NCBI GenBank assembly: GCA_937935205.1
Contig: CALGXU010000424.1
Span: forward strand, 1 to 8,548
DNA: 8,548 nt
Direction: 5' to 3'
Origin: an uncultured Rothia sp.
Lineage (GTDB): Bacteria > Actinomycetota > Actinomycetes > Actinomycetales > Micrococcaceae
Shown here: positions 1 through 6,502 of the stretch, piece after piece
Position numbering within the stretch: the first letter of the stretch is position 1
How the letters are laid out: the number at the start of each line of letters is the position of its first letter
The notes under the pieces: generated by a model
What the model was told of the DNA's origin: nothing
Seen by the model: the letters and a program-made list of their open reading frames with translations, nothing else
Database searches by the model: none
Made by a program: the position numbers and the translations under genes

Positions 1-22
1 GCTTCTGGGCGTAGAAAAGTAT

Positions 23-2500
23 TTACGCCTCCGAGGGCTTCGCGCCGGTCAGGCGGTACGCCTTGTACACGCCCGTCACGTTACGGACCACGTTCAGCAC
101 GTGCTCCAGCATGAAGCGGTCACCCAGCTCCAGGGCGAAGCGGTCCACCACGGTACGATCCTCCGAAGTGTGTACGCGCGCATCCAGAATGTTCACGCCC
201 GACTCAGAAATCGCGCGAATCAGGTCGCTCAGCAGGCCCTTACGGTCCAACGCCTCCACCTGAATCTGCACACGGTACGTAGCGGTCGGCGAAGACGCCC
301 ACTCGACCGTAGTCACGCGCGGCTCCTCGTCAGCGTTACGCATGTTCGGGCAGTCACGGCGGTGCACCGAAATGCCGTTGTAACGGGTCACAATGCCGAT
401 AATGTCATCCGGCGGGACCGGGGTGCAGCAGCGCGCAATCTTCGTCAGCACACCCTCAGCACCCGGCACAATCACGCCGTTATCGCCAATCGCCTTGCGG
501 GTCGACTTCAGCAGCGTCTCGTCAAAGTCGCTGACCTCAACCTCGGGTGCCGGCTCGTCGCCGCGGTGCACCTCAACCAGGGTGTCAATGACCTGCTTCG
601 GCGCGATCTCGTGCTCACCAATCGCACGGTACAGCGACGCCACATCGTTCTTGTGCAGCAGCTGAGCCACCTGAGTCATAATCTCCGGGCTCATCATCTT
701 CTGCAGCGGCAGCTCACTGTTGCGCATGCTCTTGGTGAGCATCTCGCGGCCGGCGAGCAGCGCCTCCATGCGGCGTTCCTTCGCGAAGTACTGGCGAATC
801 TTCGTGCGAGCGCGCGAGGAGCGAACGAACTTCAGCCAGTCCTCGCTGGGTCCGGCGTCTTCGTTCTTCGTGGTCATGATTTCGACGGTGGCGCCGGTGG
901 GCAGGACGGTGTGCAGCGGCACTAGGCGGCCGTTGACCTTCGCGCCGACGGTGCGGTCGCCGACCTCACTGTGGATGGCGTAGGCGAAGTCCACGGGGGT
1001 GGAGCCGTTGGGCAGGGCGATTGCCTCGCCGTTGGGGGTGAGTACGACGATTTCGTCGGTGTCGAGGGTGTCGGCGAGCGACTCGTAGAACTTCTCCGAC
1101 TCCGGGTTGGAGTTCGAAATCTCCGCAATAGACTGCAGGATGCCGACGTTCATCATCGCCGAGGTCTGAGTGCCCGGCTCCTTCGGGTCCTTTGCGGGCG
1201 CGCCGCCACGAGCTGCGACCTTCTCGCCGCGCGATGCCGCCTTGTAGCGCCAGTGCGCCGCCACACCGTACTCGGCCTCTTCGTGCATCTTGTAGGTGCG
1301 GATCTGAATCTCAAGCGGCAGGTTACCGGGGCCGTACACGGTCAGGTGCAGCGACTGGTAGTTGTTGTTCTTCGGGTTCTTAATGTAGTCCTTGAAACGG
1401 CCAGTCATCGACGGCCACAGGGACAGCACGTGGCCGAGCACGGTGTAGCACTCCGCCTCTTCCTCAACCATGATGCGCACGGCGAGGATGTCGTTAATTT
1501 CGTCGAAGCTGCGGCCCTTCGTCTTCATCTTCTGATGAATCGAGTAGTAGTGCTTGGGGCGGCCGGTCACGGTCGCCTCGATACCGACCTGTGCCAGGCG
1601 CTCCTTAATCTTGGTGCGCGCCTCGTTCAGGAACTTTTCGAGCGCGGGGGTGCGTTCGCCGACCATGCGCACCATTTCGGCGTAAATTTCCGGGCTCATG
1701 GCGGCGAAGGACAGGTCCTCCAGCTCCCACTTGATCGTGTTCAGGCCCAGGCGGTGCGCGAGCGGCGCGTAAATCTTCAGGGTCTCTTCTGCCTTCTTCG
1801 CGGCAGAAGCCTGCGGCACAAAACGCCAGGTGCGGGCGTTGTGCAGGCGGTCGGCAAGCTTGATGAGCAGCACACGGATGTCCTTGCTCATGGACAGCAC
1901 GAGCTTACGGATCGTCTCAATGGAGGCGTTCTCGCCGTAGGTCATCTTGTCCAGCTTGGTCACGCCGTCGACCAGGTAGGCGACCTCTTCACCGAACTCT
2001 TCGGTGAGCTGCTCCATCGTGTATTCGGTGTCTTCCACAGTGTCATGCAGCAGGCCGGCGGCGAGCACGGGGCCGGTCGCGCCCATCTCCGCAAGAATCG
2101 CGGTCACAGCGACCGGGTGGGTGATGTACGGGTCGCCACTCTTACGCTTCTGACCCTCGTGGCAGCGGTTCGCCACCTCGTAGGCGCGCTGCAGCACCTG
2201 GATGTCTTCGTCCGGGTGGTAGCGGCGCACGGCACGTACGACCGGCGCGATCATCGGGGAGAAACGGATGGTACCGCCGTGCGAGTCGGAGGCTTCCATC
2301 TTGCTGCTGCGGCTACCGAAGACGAGGCGGTTCGGCACACGTCCGCCAGCAGCCATGACGCGGTGCGAGCCGCGTTTCTTCTTTGCGTCAGACGAATCAG
2401 TTTCAGGCAGAGGAATCGGGCCAGCGGGACGAACCGCGGGCTTCTCGGCGGTCCCTGCAGGGTTCTCAGCGTTGGTGTTCACGGCAGGTTCTGCACTCAT
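23..2500 (-). CDS. rel: Bifunctional (p)ppGpp synthetase/hydrolase, long RSH family
   Basis: This long RelA/SpoT homologue makes (p)ppGpp from ATP and GDP/GTP and hydrolyses it again, driving the stringent response, with the ribosome as sensor. The 825 residues fit a full-length Rel. Domain order is: an unconserved N-terminal extension (1-80); the HD hydrolase with HDxxED at 152-157 and KLADRLHN at 214-221; the synthetase with YYSIHQKM near 318-325, RFKD at 368-371 and EIQIRT at 397-402; TGS at about 481-545 with His510; a zinc-finger-like domain with Cys691, Cys692, His713 and Cys717; and a C-terminal ACT domain at about 741-820. RFKD is the RXKD form typical of bifunctional enzymes; monofunctional RelA has EXDD. 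All expected catalytic motifs are intact, so both activities are inferred. The start at 2500 is supported by an AAAGGAG site 6 nt upstream. The gene lies beyond the secF terminator and seems to have its own promoter. Confidence 0.97.
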   Translation of the reverse strand: MSAEPAVNTNAENPAGTAEKPAVRPAGPIPLPETDSSDAKKKRGSHRVMAAGGRVPNRLVFGSRSSKMEASDSHGGTIRFSPMIAPVVRAVRRYHPDEDIQVLQRAYEVANRCHEGQKRKSGDPYITHPVAVTAILAEMGATGPVLAAGLLHDTVEDTEYTMEQLTEEFGEEVAYLVDGVTKLDKMTYGENASIETIRKLVLSMSKDIRVLLIKLADRLHNARTWRFVPQASAAKKAEETLKIYAPLAHRLGLNTIKWELEDLSFAAMSPEIYAEMVRMVGERTPALEKFLNEARTKIKERLAQVGIEATVTGRPKHYYSIHQKMKTKGRSFDEINDILAVRIMVEEEAECYTVLGHVLSLWPSMTGRFKDYIKNPKNNNYQSLHLTVYGPGNLPLEIQIRTYKMHEEAEYGVAAHWRYKAASRGEKVAARGGAPAKDPKEPGTQTSAMMNVGILQSIAEISNSNPESEKFYESLADTLDTDEIVVLTPNGEAIALPNGSTPVDFAYAIHSEVGDRTVGAKVNGRLVPLHTVLPTGATVEIMTTKNEDAGPSEDWLKFVRSSRARTKIRQYFAKERRMEALLAGREMLTKSMRNSELPLQKMMSPEIMTQVAQLLHKNDVASLYRAIGEHEIAPKQVIDTLVEVHRGDEPAPEVEVSDFDETLLKSTRKAIGDNGVIVPGAEGVLTKIARCCTPVPPDDIIGIVTRYNGISVHRRDCPNMRNADEEPRVTTVEWASSPTATYRVQIQVEALDRKGLLSDLIRAISESGVNILDARVHTSEDRTVVDRFALELGDRFMLEHVLNVVRNVTGVYKAYRLTGAKPSEA

Positions 2501-2506
2501 TCCGGG

Positions 2507-2513
2507 CTCCTTT
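2507..2513 (-). promoter_or_regulatory. Ribosome binding site of rel
   Basis: Reading on the minus strand, AAAGGAG lies 6 nt before the ATG at 2500. It is a near-ideal Shine-Dalgarno sequence. It supports this start over the internal methionines at residues 49 and 68, so the 80-residue N-terminal extension is likely translated. Confidence 0.8.
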
Positions 2514-2596
2514 GGACGTAACAGCGATGACCTGAGCCCCCGAATCTGCTCGTCGTTGAAAGGCGTGGATGCGGGCGCGCAGTATCTTCTACCTTT

Positions 2597-2625
2597 ATCC
2601 TACCCAGCACGCGGATATGAGCCAA
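2597..2625 (-). promoter_or_regulatory. Probable sigma-70-type promoter of rel
   Basis: On the minus strand there is a -35-like TTGGCT (2625-2620), a 17-bp spacer, and a -10-like TAGGAT (2602-2597). Each hexamer matches 4 of 6 consensus positions and the spacing is optimal. Transcription would start near 2590, giving a leader of about 90 nt before rel. Its position downstream of the secF terminator fits an independent rel transcript. This is inferred from motif match only. Confidence 0.55.
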
Positions 2626-2677
2626 AATATGCGCGTAAACTATGCCGCACTGTGACACATTAGACCTGTGAAATATT

Positions 2678-2719
2678 AGGCCAGCAGGAACAAACCAGCG
2701 GGCATAAACCAGCGGGCAC
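2678..2719. repeat. 14-bp tandem repeat, three copies
   Basis: Three consecutive 14-bp units start at 2678, 2692 and 2706. The second and third agree at 13 of 14 positions, sharing the core AAACCAGCGGGCA. The first is diverged but keeps CCAGCxGG in register. The array sits between the secF terminator and the rel promoter, about 55 bp upstream of the -35 hexamer. It could be a short slippage product or a set of protein-binding sites; the sequence does not decide between these. Confidence 0.7.
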
Positions 2720-2724
2720 GCTAA

Positions 2725-2758
2725 AGGGGAGCCGACACCTCTCGGTATCGACTCCCCT
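2725..2758 (-). terminator. Hairpin terminator after secF
   Basis: In minus-strand RNA this forms an unbroken 15-bp stem closed by a GAGA (GNRA) tetraloop. Two of the pairs are G-U, and the same positions would be A/C mismatches in plus-strand RNA, so the structure belongs to leftward transcription. The outer arm begins AGGGGAG and the distal arm ends CUCCCCU, followed by UU and then AGCG. The U-run is short, as is common in high-G+C actinobacteria. It starts 37 nt after the secF stop codon and probably ends the secDF transcript. Confidence 0.75.
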
Positions 2759-2795
2759 ATCGTTAGCAACGCCAGTAGCGCTAGCGGAACACAGC

Positions 2796-4004
2796 TTAGC
2801 CGTTCAGGTTCACGCGGTGAATCTCAATGGTTGCACGTGCCGGCTTCTTAGCGGGCTTCTCGGTAGCCTTCTCGTCCTCTGCGGAATCCTTGGATTCCTC
2901 AGCAGATTTGCTGGACTTCTCAGCCTTCTTAGCTGCCTTAGAGGATTCAGCGGGCTCCTCCGAACCCTCCGAGTCCTCAGCCTCGGCCTCGTCAGCATCC
3001 TCAGCGTCCTTGAAGTTGCCGCTCTCCACCTTCGCGGTGTGCTCACGAATCTGAGGCTCACCCAAACGCAGCGAAGCATACAGCGGAGCAGACACGAACA
3101 GCGTACCGAACATGCCCACCAGAATACCCACGAACAGCGACAGGGACAGGTCCTGCAGAGTACCCGCACCCAGGATGAACGCACCAATGAACAGGATCGC
3201 GCCCACCGGCAGAACACCCACAATAGCGGTGTTAATCGAACGGACCAGGGTCTGGTTCACCGCCAGGTTAATCTGCTCGGCAAAGGTCGTGTCGCGGCGT
3301 TCCAGCACATCCTCGGTGTTCTCGCGGATCTTATCGAACACCACCACCGAGTCGTACAGCGAGTAGCTCAGAATCGTCAAGAAACCAATAATTGCACTCG
3401 GAGTAATCTCGAAGCCGAACGCGGCGTACAGGCCAACCGTCACCACCACGGTGAAGAACAGGCCCGCAATAGACGCCAGCGACATCTTCCAGGTACGGAA
3501 GTAGAACGCCATACCAATCAGCGCAAGCACCACAAACGCAACCAGACCCCAGAACGCCTGACGGGTCACATCCGCACCCCAGGTCGGGCCCACAAACGAG
3601 GAGGTCACGTCGTTCTCAGAGACACCGTAACCCTCCTGCAGAGCAGCCTTCACCTGCAGAGTCTCATCATCGCTGAGCTTGCTCATCTGGGCACGAATCG
3701 TACCCGGCGCAATATTGGTCACGCGAACATCCGAAGCGTCCTTCGCCTTCTCGTGAATAATGCGCTCACCCGTAGCAGTATCAACGTGCGCGGTCTTCGA
3801 GACCACGAACTCCGAACCGCCACGGAAATCAATACCCAGGTTGAAGCCGCCACCAACAGCCGGAATCAGAACCGAAACCGCCATCAGCACAGCCGCAAGC
3901 ACCAGCCACAGGCGGCGCTTACCCACGAAGGGGTACGAGCGGGCACCCGAATGCAGGTCATTACCGAAGCGGGCAAAAGCATTAGGTTTCACATCGGTAG
4001 CCAT
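2796..4004 (-). CDS. secF: Protein translocase subunit SecF
   Basis: SecF is a membrane partner of SecD. The pair uses the proton gradient to pull preproteins emerging from SecYEG and to prevent back-sliding. The 402 residues show TM1 at about 31-50, the family motif GIDFRGGSEF near 57-66, an extracytoplasmic P1 region to about 145, and five further membrane segments between about 152 and 312. The conserved SYSLYDSVVVFDKIREN signature (213-229) contains membrane aspartates of the type needed for proton-coupled function. From about 322 the protein ends in an unusual roughly 80-residue hydrophilic tail, acidic at first (329-352) and then rich in lysine, alanine and serine (355-390). The ATG follows the secD stop by 2 nt, with an AAGGAG site inside the end of secD, so the two are probably translationally coupled. 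Confidence 0.97.
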   Translation of the reverse strand: MATDVKPNAFARFGNDLHSGARSYPFVGKRRLWLVLAAVLMAVSVLIPAVGGGFNLGIDFRGGSEFVVSKTAHVDTATGERIIHEKAKDASDVRVTNIAPGTIRAQMSKLSDDETLQVKAALQEGYGVSENDVTSSFVGPTWGADVTRQAFWGLVAFVVLALIGMAFYFRTWKMSLASIAGLFFTVVVTVGLYAAFGFEITPSAIIGFLTILSYSLYDSVVVFDKIRENTEDVLERRDTTFAEQINLAVNQTLVRSINTAIVGVLPVGAILFIGAFILGAGTLQDLSLSLFVGILVGMFGTLFVSAPLYASLRLGEPQIREHTAKVESGNFKDAEDADEAEAEDSEGSEEPAESSKAAKKAEKSSKSAEESKDSAEDEKATEKPAKKPARATIEIHRVNLNG

Positions 4005-4006
4005 GC

Positions 4007-5698
4007 TTAGCTCTCCTTCTTCTCATCAGAAGCAGACTCGTCAGCCTCAGCGGCGGCACGCTCTGCACGGCGACGCTCAGCAATGCTCAGCTGCTTCTCC
4101 TCCGGGCTGCGGAGGCGACCGGCACCACGGTACAGCGGCGTAGCGCCCAGCGACTCAGGCGACAGGCCCGAGTGGCGGTGACCTTCGCCGAAGTAGCGGG
4201 TGTTCGCCAGCAGGGTCAGCGCCGGGTGGGTGAACAGGTACACGACCACAAGGTCAGCAATCGCAGTCAAACCAAGGGTGAACGCAAAACCCTTCACCGA
4301 ACCAACCGACACCACGTACAGCACCACAGCAGCCAGCAGGTTCACAGCCTTCGACGCCAAGATAGTGCGGGATGCGCGCTGCCAACCGTGGTTCACCGCC
4401 GACGGGATCGTGCGGCCCGCACGGATCTCATCACGGATACGCTCAAAGTAGACGATGAACGAGTCAGCCGTAGCACCAATCGCCACAATCAGACCCGCCA
4501 CACCAGCCAGGGACAGGCGGTAGTTCAACGCCCAACCCAGCAGCGCAATCGCCTCATACGAAATAATGCCAGCCACAATCAGCGACATCATCGTGACAAA
4601 GCCCAGCAGACGGTACTGGAACAGCGAGTACACGAACACCAGCAGCAGACCAATCAGACCGGTCAGCAGGCCCACACGCAGCTGCTCCGAACCCAGGGTC
4701 GCAGAAATCTGCTGCTCCGACTGGATCGTGAAGCTAATCGGCAGGGCACCGTACTTGAGCTGATCGGCGAGAGCCTTCGCCTCCTGCTCGGTGAAGTTAC
4801 CGGTAATCTGCGGCTTGCCGTCAGAAATCACTGCCTGCGACACCGGGGAGGACAGCACCTTGCCGTCCAGCAGAATCGCGAAGCGGGCACGAGGGTCATT
4901 TGCGTTCTGTGCACGAATCGCGTTCAGGCGAGAAGTAATGTTCTGGAACTTCTCACGAGCTGCATCGTTGAACTGAATGTTCACAGCCCAACGGCCCGTC
5001 GTCACGCCCTGACCACTCGTCTCCTGCGAGTGGCTTGCGGTAGAAATATCGCTACCGTTCAGCTCAACCGGGCCCAGAATGTACTTCTCATGACCGTCAG
5101 TAGAGCACGCCACCATCGGCTTAGTCGGGTCCGCACTATCCGCGTCCTCATTACGTGCCGCGGTGCAGTCCTTCGCCTCGTACTGCTTGTACAGGTCCGC
5201 AGTAATCCAGTTGCGGTCCGAACCATTAGTCGGTTCCGCGGAGGGCTTGGGCAGCTTATCGTCCGCAGTGCGGGCATCCTCAGCCACCGCAGTACCGGCA
5301 CCAGAAAGCAGCACCGGGCGGAACGTCATATTTGCAGACGCCTGAATCAGCTGACGAGTCTCAGCGCTAATCGTTCCGGGAACCGAAACAACCACGTTAT
5401 TACCCGAGCCGAAGGAGGTGGTAACCTCCGCCTCCGAAACGCCGGCACCATCAACGCGCTGACGAATAATCTCAACCGCCTGGTTCAACTGCTCCTGGGT
5501 GACGTTCCCATCCGAAGAGCCATTGACCTTCGGAGAAAGAATCATCTGAGTACCACCCGAAAGGTCCAGGGCGAGCTTCGGTGCCCACGAACCTCCCGAG
5601 TAAGTGCTGCCAAAAATACCGGCAGCCATAACAACCATGAGCAGGACCATCGAGAGGAGCGCCCCTCGCGCGGCTGCAAGCGGTGAACGCTTAGCCAT
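4007..5698 (-). CDS. secD: Protein translocase subunit SecD
   Basis: SecD is the larger half of the SecDF translocation motor in the cytoplasmic membrane. The 563 residues show TM1 at about 13-33, the DLSGGT motif (45-50, DLRGGT in many relatives), a long extracytoplasmic P1 domain (about 50-335), and five membrane segments from about 342 to 497. The signature GLIVAIGATADSFIVYFER spans 402-420, with the conserved Asp412 in the TM4 region, followed by IRDE. P1 includes a less conserved insert (about 140-205) that carries the protein's only two cysteines, Cys178 and Cys198. After the last membrane segment comes a cytoplasmic tail of about 65 residues ending in a charged run of Arg, Ala, Glu and Lys. 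AAGGA at 5704-5708 precedes the ATG by 5 nt. A terminator hairpin lies upstream, between yajC and secD. Confidence 0.97.
   Translation of the reverse strand: MAKRSPLAAARGALLSMVLLMVVMAAGIFGSTYSGGSWAPKLALDLSGGTQMILSPKVNGSSDGNVTQEQLNQAVEIIRQRVDGAGVSEAEVTTSFGSGNNVVVSVPGTISAETRQLIQASANMTFRPVLLSGAGTAVAEDARTADDKLPKPSAEPTNGSDRNWITADLYKQYEAKDCTAARNEDADSADPTKPMVACSTDGHEKYILGPVELNGSDISTASHSQETSGQGVTTGRWAVNIQFNDAAREKFQNITSRLNAIRAQNANDPRARFAILLDGKVLSSPVSQAVISDGKPQITGNFTEQEAKALADQLKYGALPISFTIQSEQQISATLGSEQLRVGLLTGLIGLLLVFVYSLFQYRLLGFVTMMSLIVAGIISYEAIALLGWALNYRLSLAGVAGLIVAIGATADSFIVYFERIRDEIRAGRTIPSAVNHGWQRASRTILASKAVNLLAAVVLYVVSVGSVKGFAFTLGLTAIADLVVVYLFTHPALTLLANTRYFGEGHRHSGLSPESLGATPLYRGAGRLRSPEEKQLSIAERRRAERAAAEADESASDEKKES
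4013..4018 (-). promoter_or_regulatory. Ribosome binding site of secF inside the end of secD
   Basis: AAGGAG on the minus strand lies 8 nt before the secF ATG and overlaps the last codons of secD. A ribosome finishing secD would clear or deliver this site, which fits coupled, near-equal synthesis of SecD and SecF. Confidence 0.75.
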
Positions 5699-5718
5699 AA
5701 TGTTCCTTCTTCGTGTGA

Positions 5719-5724
5719 ATAGTA
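5719..5724 (-). promoter_or_regulatory. Possible -10 element for secDF
   Basis: TACTAT on the minus strand (4 of 6 matches to the -10 consensus) lies between the yajC terminator and secD. It would give a leader of only about 15 nt that still contains the AAGGA site. I find no convincing -35 hexamer at 16-18 bp; the best-placed TTACGG is poor. Its main support is that secDF would need a promoter if the upstream hairpin terminates efficiently. Confidence 0.25.
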
Positions 5725-5756
5725 TTGAGTGTTCTACAGATTCCGTAACGCGAAAA

Positions 5757-5781
5757 CCCGACGCCGCTCATGGGCGCCGGG
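5757..5781 (-). terminator. Intrinsic terminator between yajC and secD
   Basis: In minus-strand RNA a 9-bp stem forms (CCCGGCGCC with GGCGUCGGG, one G-U pair) with a 7-nt loop, followed directly by UUUU and then CGCG. The hairpin begins 15 nt after the yajC stop. In plus-strand RNA the wobble would be an A/C mismatch and there is no U-run on that side. This is the most classical intrinsic terminator in the window. It could end the yajC transcript or reduce read-through into secDF. Confidence 0.7.
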
Positions 5782-5796
5782 CTCATACGCTCTGAA

Positions 5797-6168
5797 TTAC
5801 TTAGCAGTATCAGAAGAGGTATCGGAAGCGGGAGCTTCGGATGCGGTAGCCTCGTACACGTCCTCGGTCAGGGGTGCTGCGGGGGCTTCCTCCTCAACAA
5901 GGTTCAGGATCGCGTTCATGGACGCAGTAATCACAACGCCCTCTGCAATCTGAAGCTGCAGCTTGTTGTTCTCAAGGTCAGTGCTGACAACGGTGCCGTA
6001 GACGCCGGAAGCAGTCATCACCTGATCACCAGGGACGAGCGCACGTCGCATTGCCTGCAACGCCTCCAGCTGCTTCTGCTGGTTCTTCTTAGCGGAAGTA
6101 AAGAACCACATAACTGCGGCAAAGAAGACAACCGTCATGATGACGTTGATGAGGAAGTTAAGATCCAT
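5797..6168 (-). CDS. yajC: Preprotein translocase accessory subunit YajC
   Basis: YajC is a small single-span membrane protein that associates with SecDF and the SecYEG translocon. The 123 residues show one N-terminal membrane segment (about 4-24), then the cytoplasmic family core: a basic/glutamine-rich stretch SAKKNQQKQLEALQ (25-38), MRRALVPGDQVMTASGVYGT (40-59), and a beta-rich part to about 91. The C-terminal 30 residues are acidic and rich in Ala, Ser and Thr. The frame stays open far upstream (to 6585), but nothing there resembles a protein, and the family starts at the Met before DLNFL, so 6168 is chosen. The ribosome site is weak (AAAGTGAG at 6179-6172). The gene is bracketed by hairpin terminators, unlike a simple operon member. 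Confidence 0.93.
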   Translation of the reverse strand: MDLNFLINVIMTVVFFAAVMWFFTSAKKNQQKQLEALQAMRRALVPGDQVMTASGVYGTVVSTDLENNKLQLQIAEGVVITASMNAILNLVEEEAPAAPLTEDVYEATASEAPASDTSSDTAK

Positions 6169-6256
6169 GGTCTCACTTTCACATCCGCACCCGTGCCGCT
6201 CACCGCGAGGGTTGAGCGTACCAGAAGGTGTGGAATCGTAGATACAGTACGTATCC

Positions 6257-6262
6257 ATCCTA
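6257..6262 (-). promoter_or_regulatory. Possible -10 element for yajC
   Basis: TAGGAT on the minus strand is identical to the -10 hexamer proposed for rel. A start near 6250 would give a leader of about 80 nt. No good -35 lies 16-18 bp upstream; the spacer instead holds a tandem hexamer (GAGCTT twice on the plus strand, 6268-6279). The call is weak and rests on the need for a promoter after the ruvB terminator. Confidence 0.35.
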
Positions 6263-6305
6263 CGCGAGAGCTTGAGCTTTAGTGACCCGAACCAGCATTT
6301 TTGTG

Positions 6306-6315
6306 AGGTTAACCT
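6306..6315. repeat. 10-bp perfect palindrome AGGTTAACCT
   Basis: This is a perfect inverted repeat between the two candidate yajC -10 elements. It would lie just inside the transcript from the distal element, or about 60 bp upstream of a start at the proximal one. It could be a small operator. A 10-bp palindrome can also arise by chance, and I do not recognise a regulator for it. Confidence 0.35.
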
Positions 6316-6338
6316 GAGTTTTGGACTCTCTCGGCGTA

Positions 6339-6344
6339 ATTTTA
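6339..6344 (-). promoter_or_regulatory. Alternative -10 element for yajC
   Basis: TAAAAT on the minus strand matches 5 of 6 consensus positions and lies in an AT-rich patch. A CTGCCG hexamer 16 bp upstream matches the -35 consensus at 3 of 6 positions. It would start transcription near 6332 and leave a leader of about 165 nt. It could be used with, or instead of, the TAGGAT element closer to the gene. Confidence 0.35.
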
Positions 6345-6445
6345 TGTCGCTGATAAAGCCCGGCAGAGCCCGATGGAACCTAACAGCGCCTGTAGAAGTG
6401 GTGCAGAAAGATACGTTGCCGAACGATACAAGGAGCGCACAGAGA

Positions 6446-6477
6446 AGCCCGCGGGAGGTTGCTACCTCCCACGGGCT
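6446..6477 (-). terminator. Hairpin terminator after ruvB
   Basis: In minus-strand RNA a continuous 14-bp stem (arm AGCCCGUGGGAGGU) closes on a 4-nt AGCA loop and is followed by UCUCUGUG. One U-G pair makes the stem perfect in this direction only; plus-strand RNA would have a C/A mismatch. It begins 25 nt after the ruvB stop. The stem is very stable although the U-tract is poor, so it is called as the end of the ruvAB transcript with moderate confidence. Confidence 0.7.
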
Positions 6478-6502
6478 ACTGCTTGTTATCAGCTGTGCGG
6501 AT

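Larger units (their letters stand above)
6169..6445 (-). other. Non-coding leader and promoter region of yajC
   Basis: The gap between ruvB and yajC is 334 bp. The part nearest ruvB holds its terminator; the rest contains no gene I can support. Present are two promoter-like elements, a 10-bp palindrome, and a hairpin at 6218-6197 (CGCUCA paired with UGAGCG, plus two inner G-C pairs across a one-base bulge) about 30 nt before the yajC start. I see no tRNA, SRP RNA or known riboswitch fold. Confidence 0.5.

Noticed and set aside
1..22. Terminator for rel
   Set aside because: Only 22 nt downstream of the rel stop are present and they contain no inverted repeat. Any terminator lies outside the window.
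2651..2671. Two TGTGA words suggesting a CRP/GlxR-type operator upstream of rel
   Set aside because: They are in direct, not inverted, orientation with the wrong spacing. The TGTGA-N6-TCACA symmetry needed is absent.
2497..2769. 90-codon minus-strand frame between secF and rel
   Set aside because: It spans the terminator, tandem repeat, rel promoter and rel start. It has no ribosome site and no protein-like features.
4172..5686. Long open frame on the plus strand opposite secD (also 971-2521 opposite rel, 2817-4010 opposite secF, 6272-7516 opposite ruvB)
   Set aside because: The predicted proteins are rich in Arg, His, Gln and Asn with no recognisable domain. They mirror the codon bias of clear minus-strand genes with intact family motifs, so they are antisense shadows.
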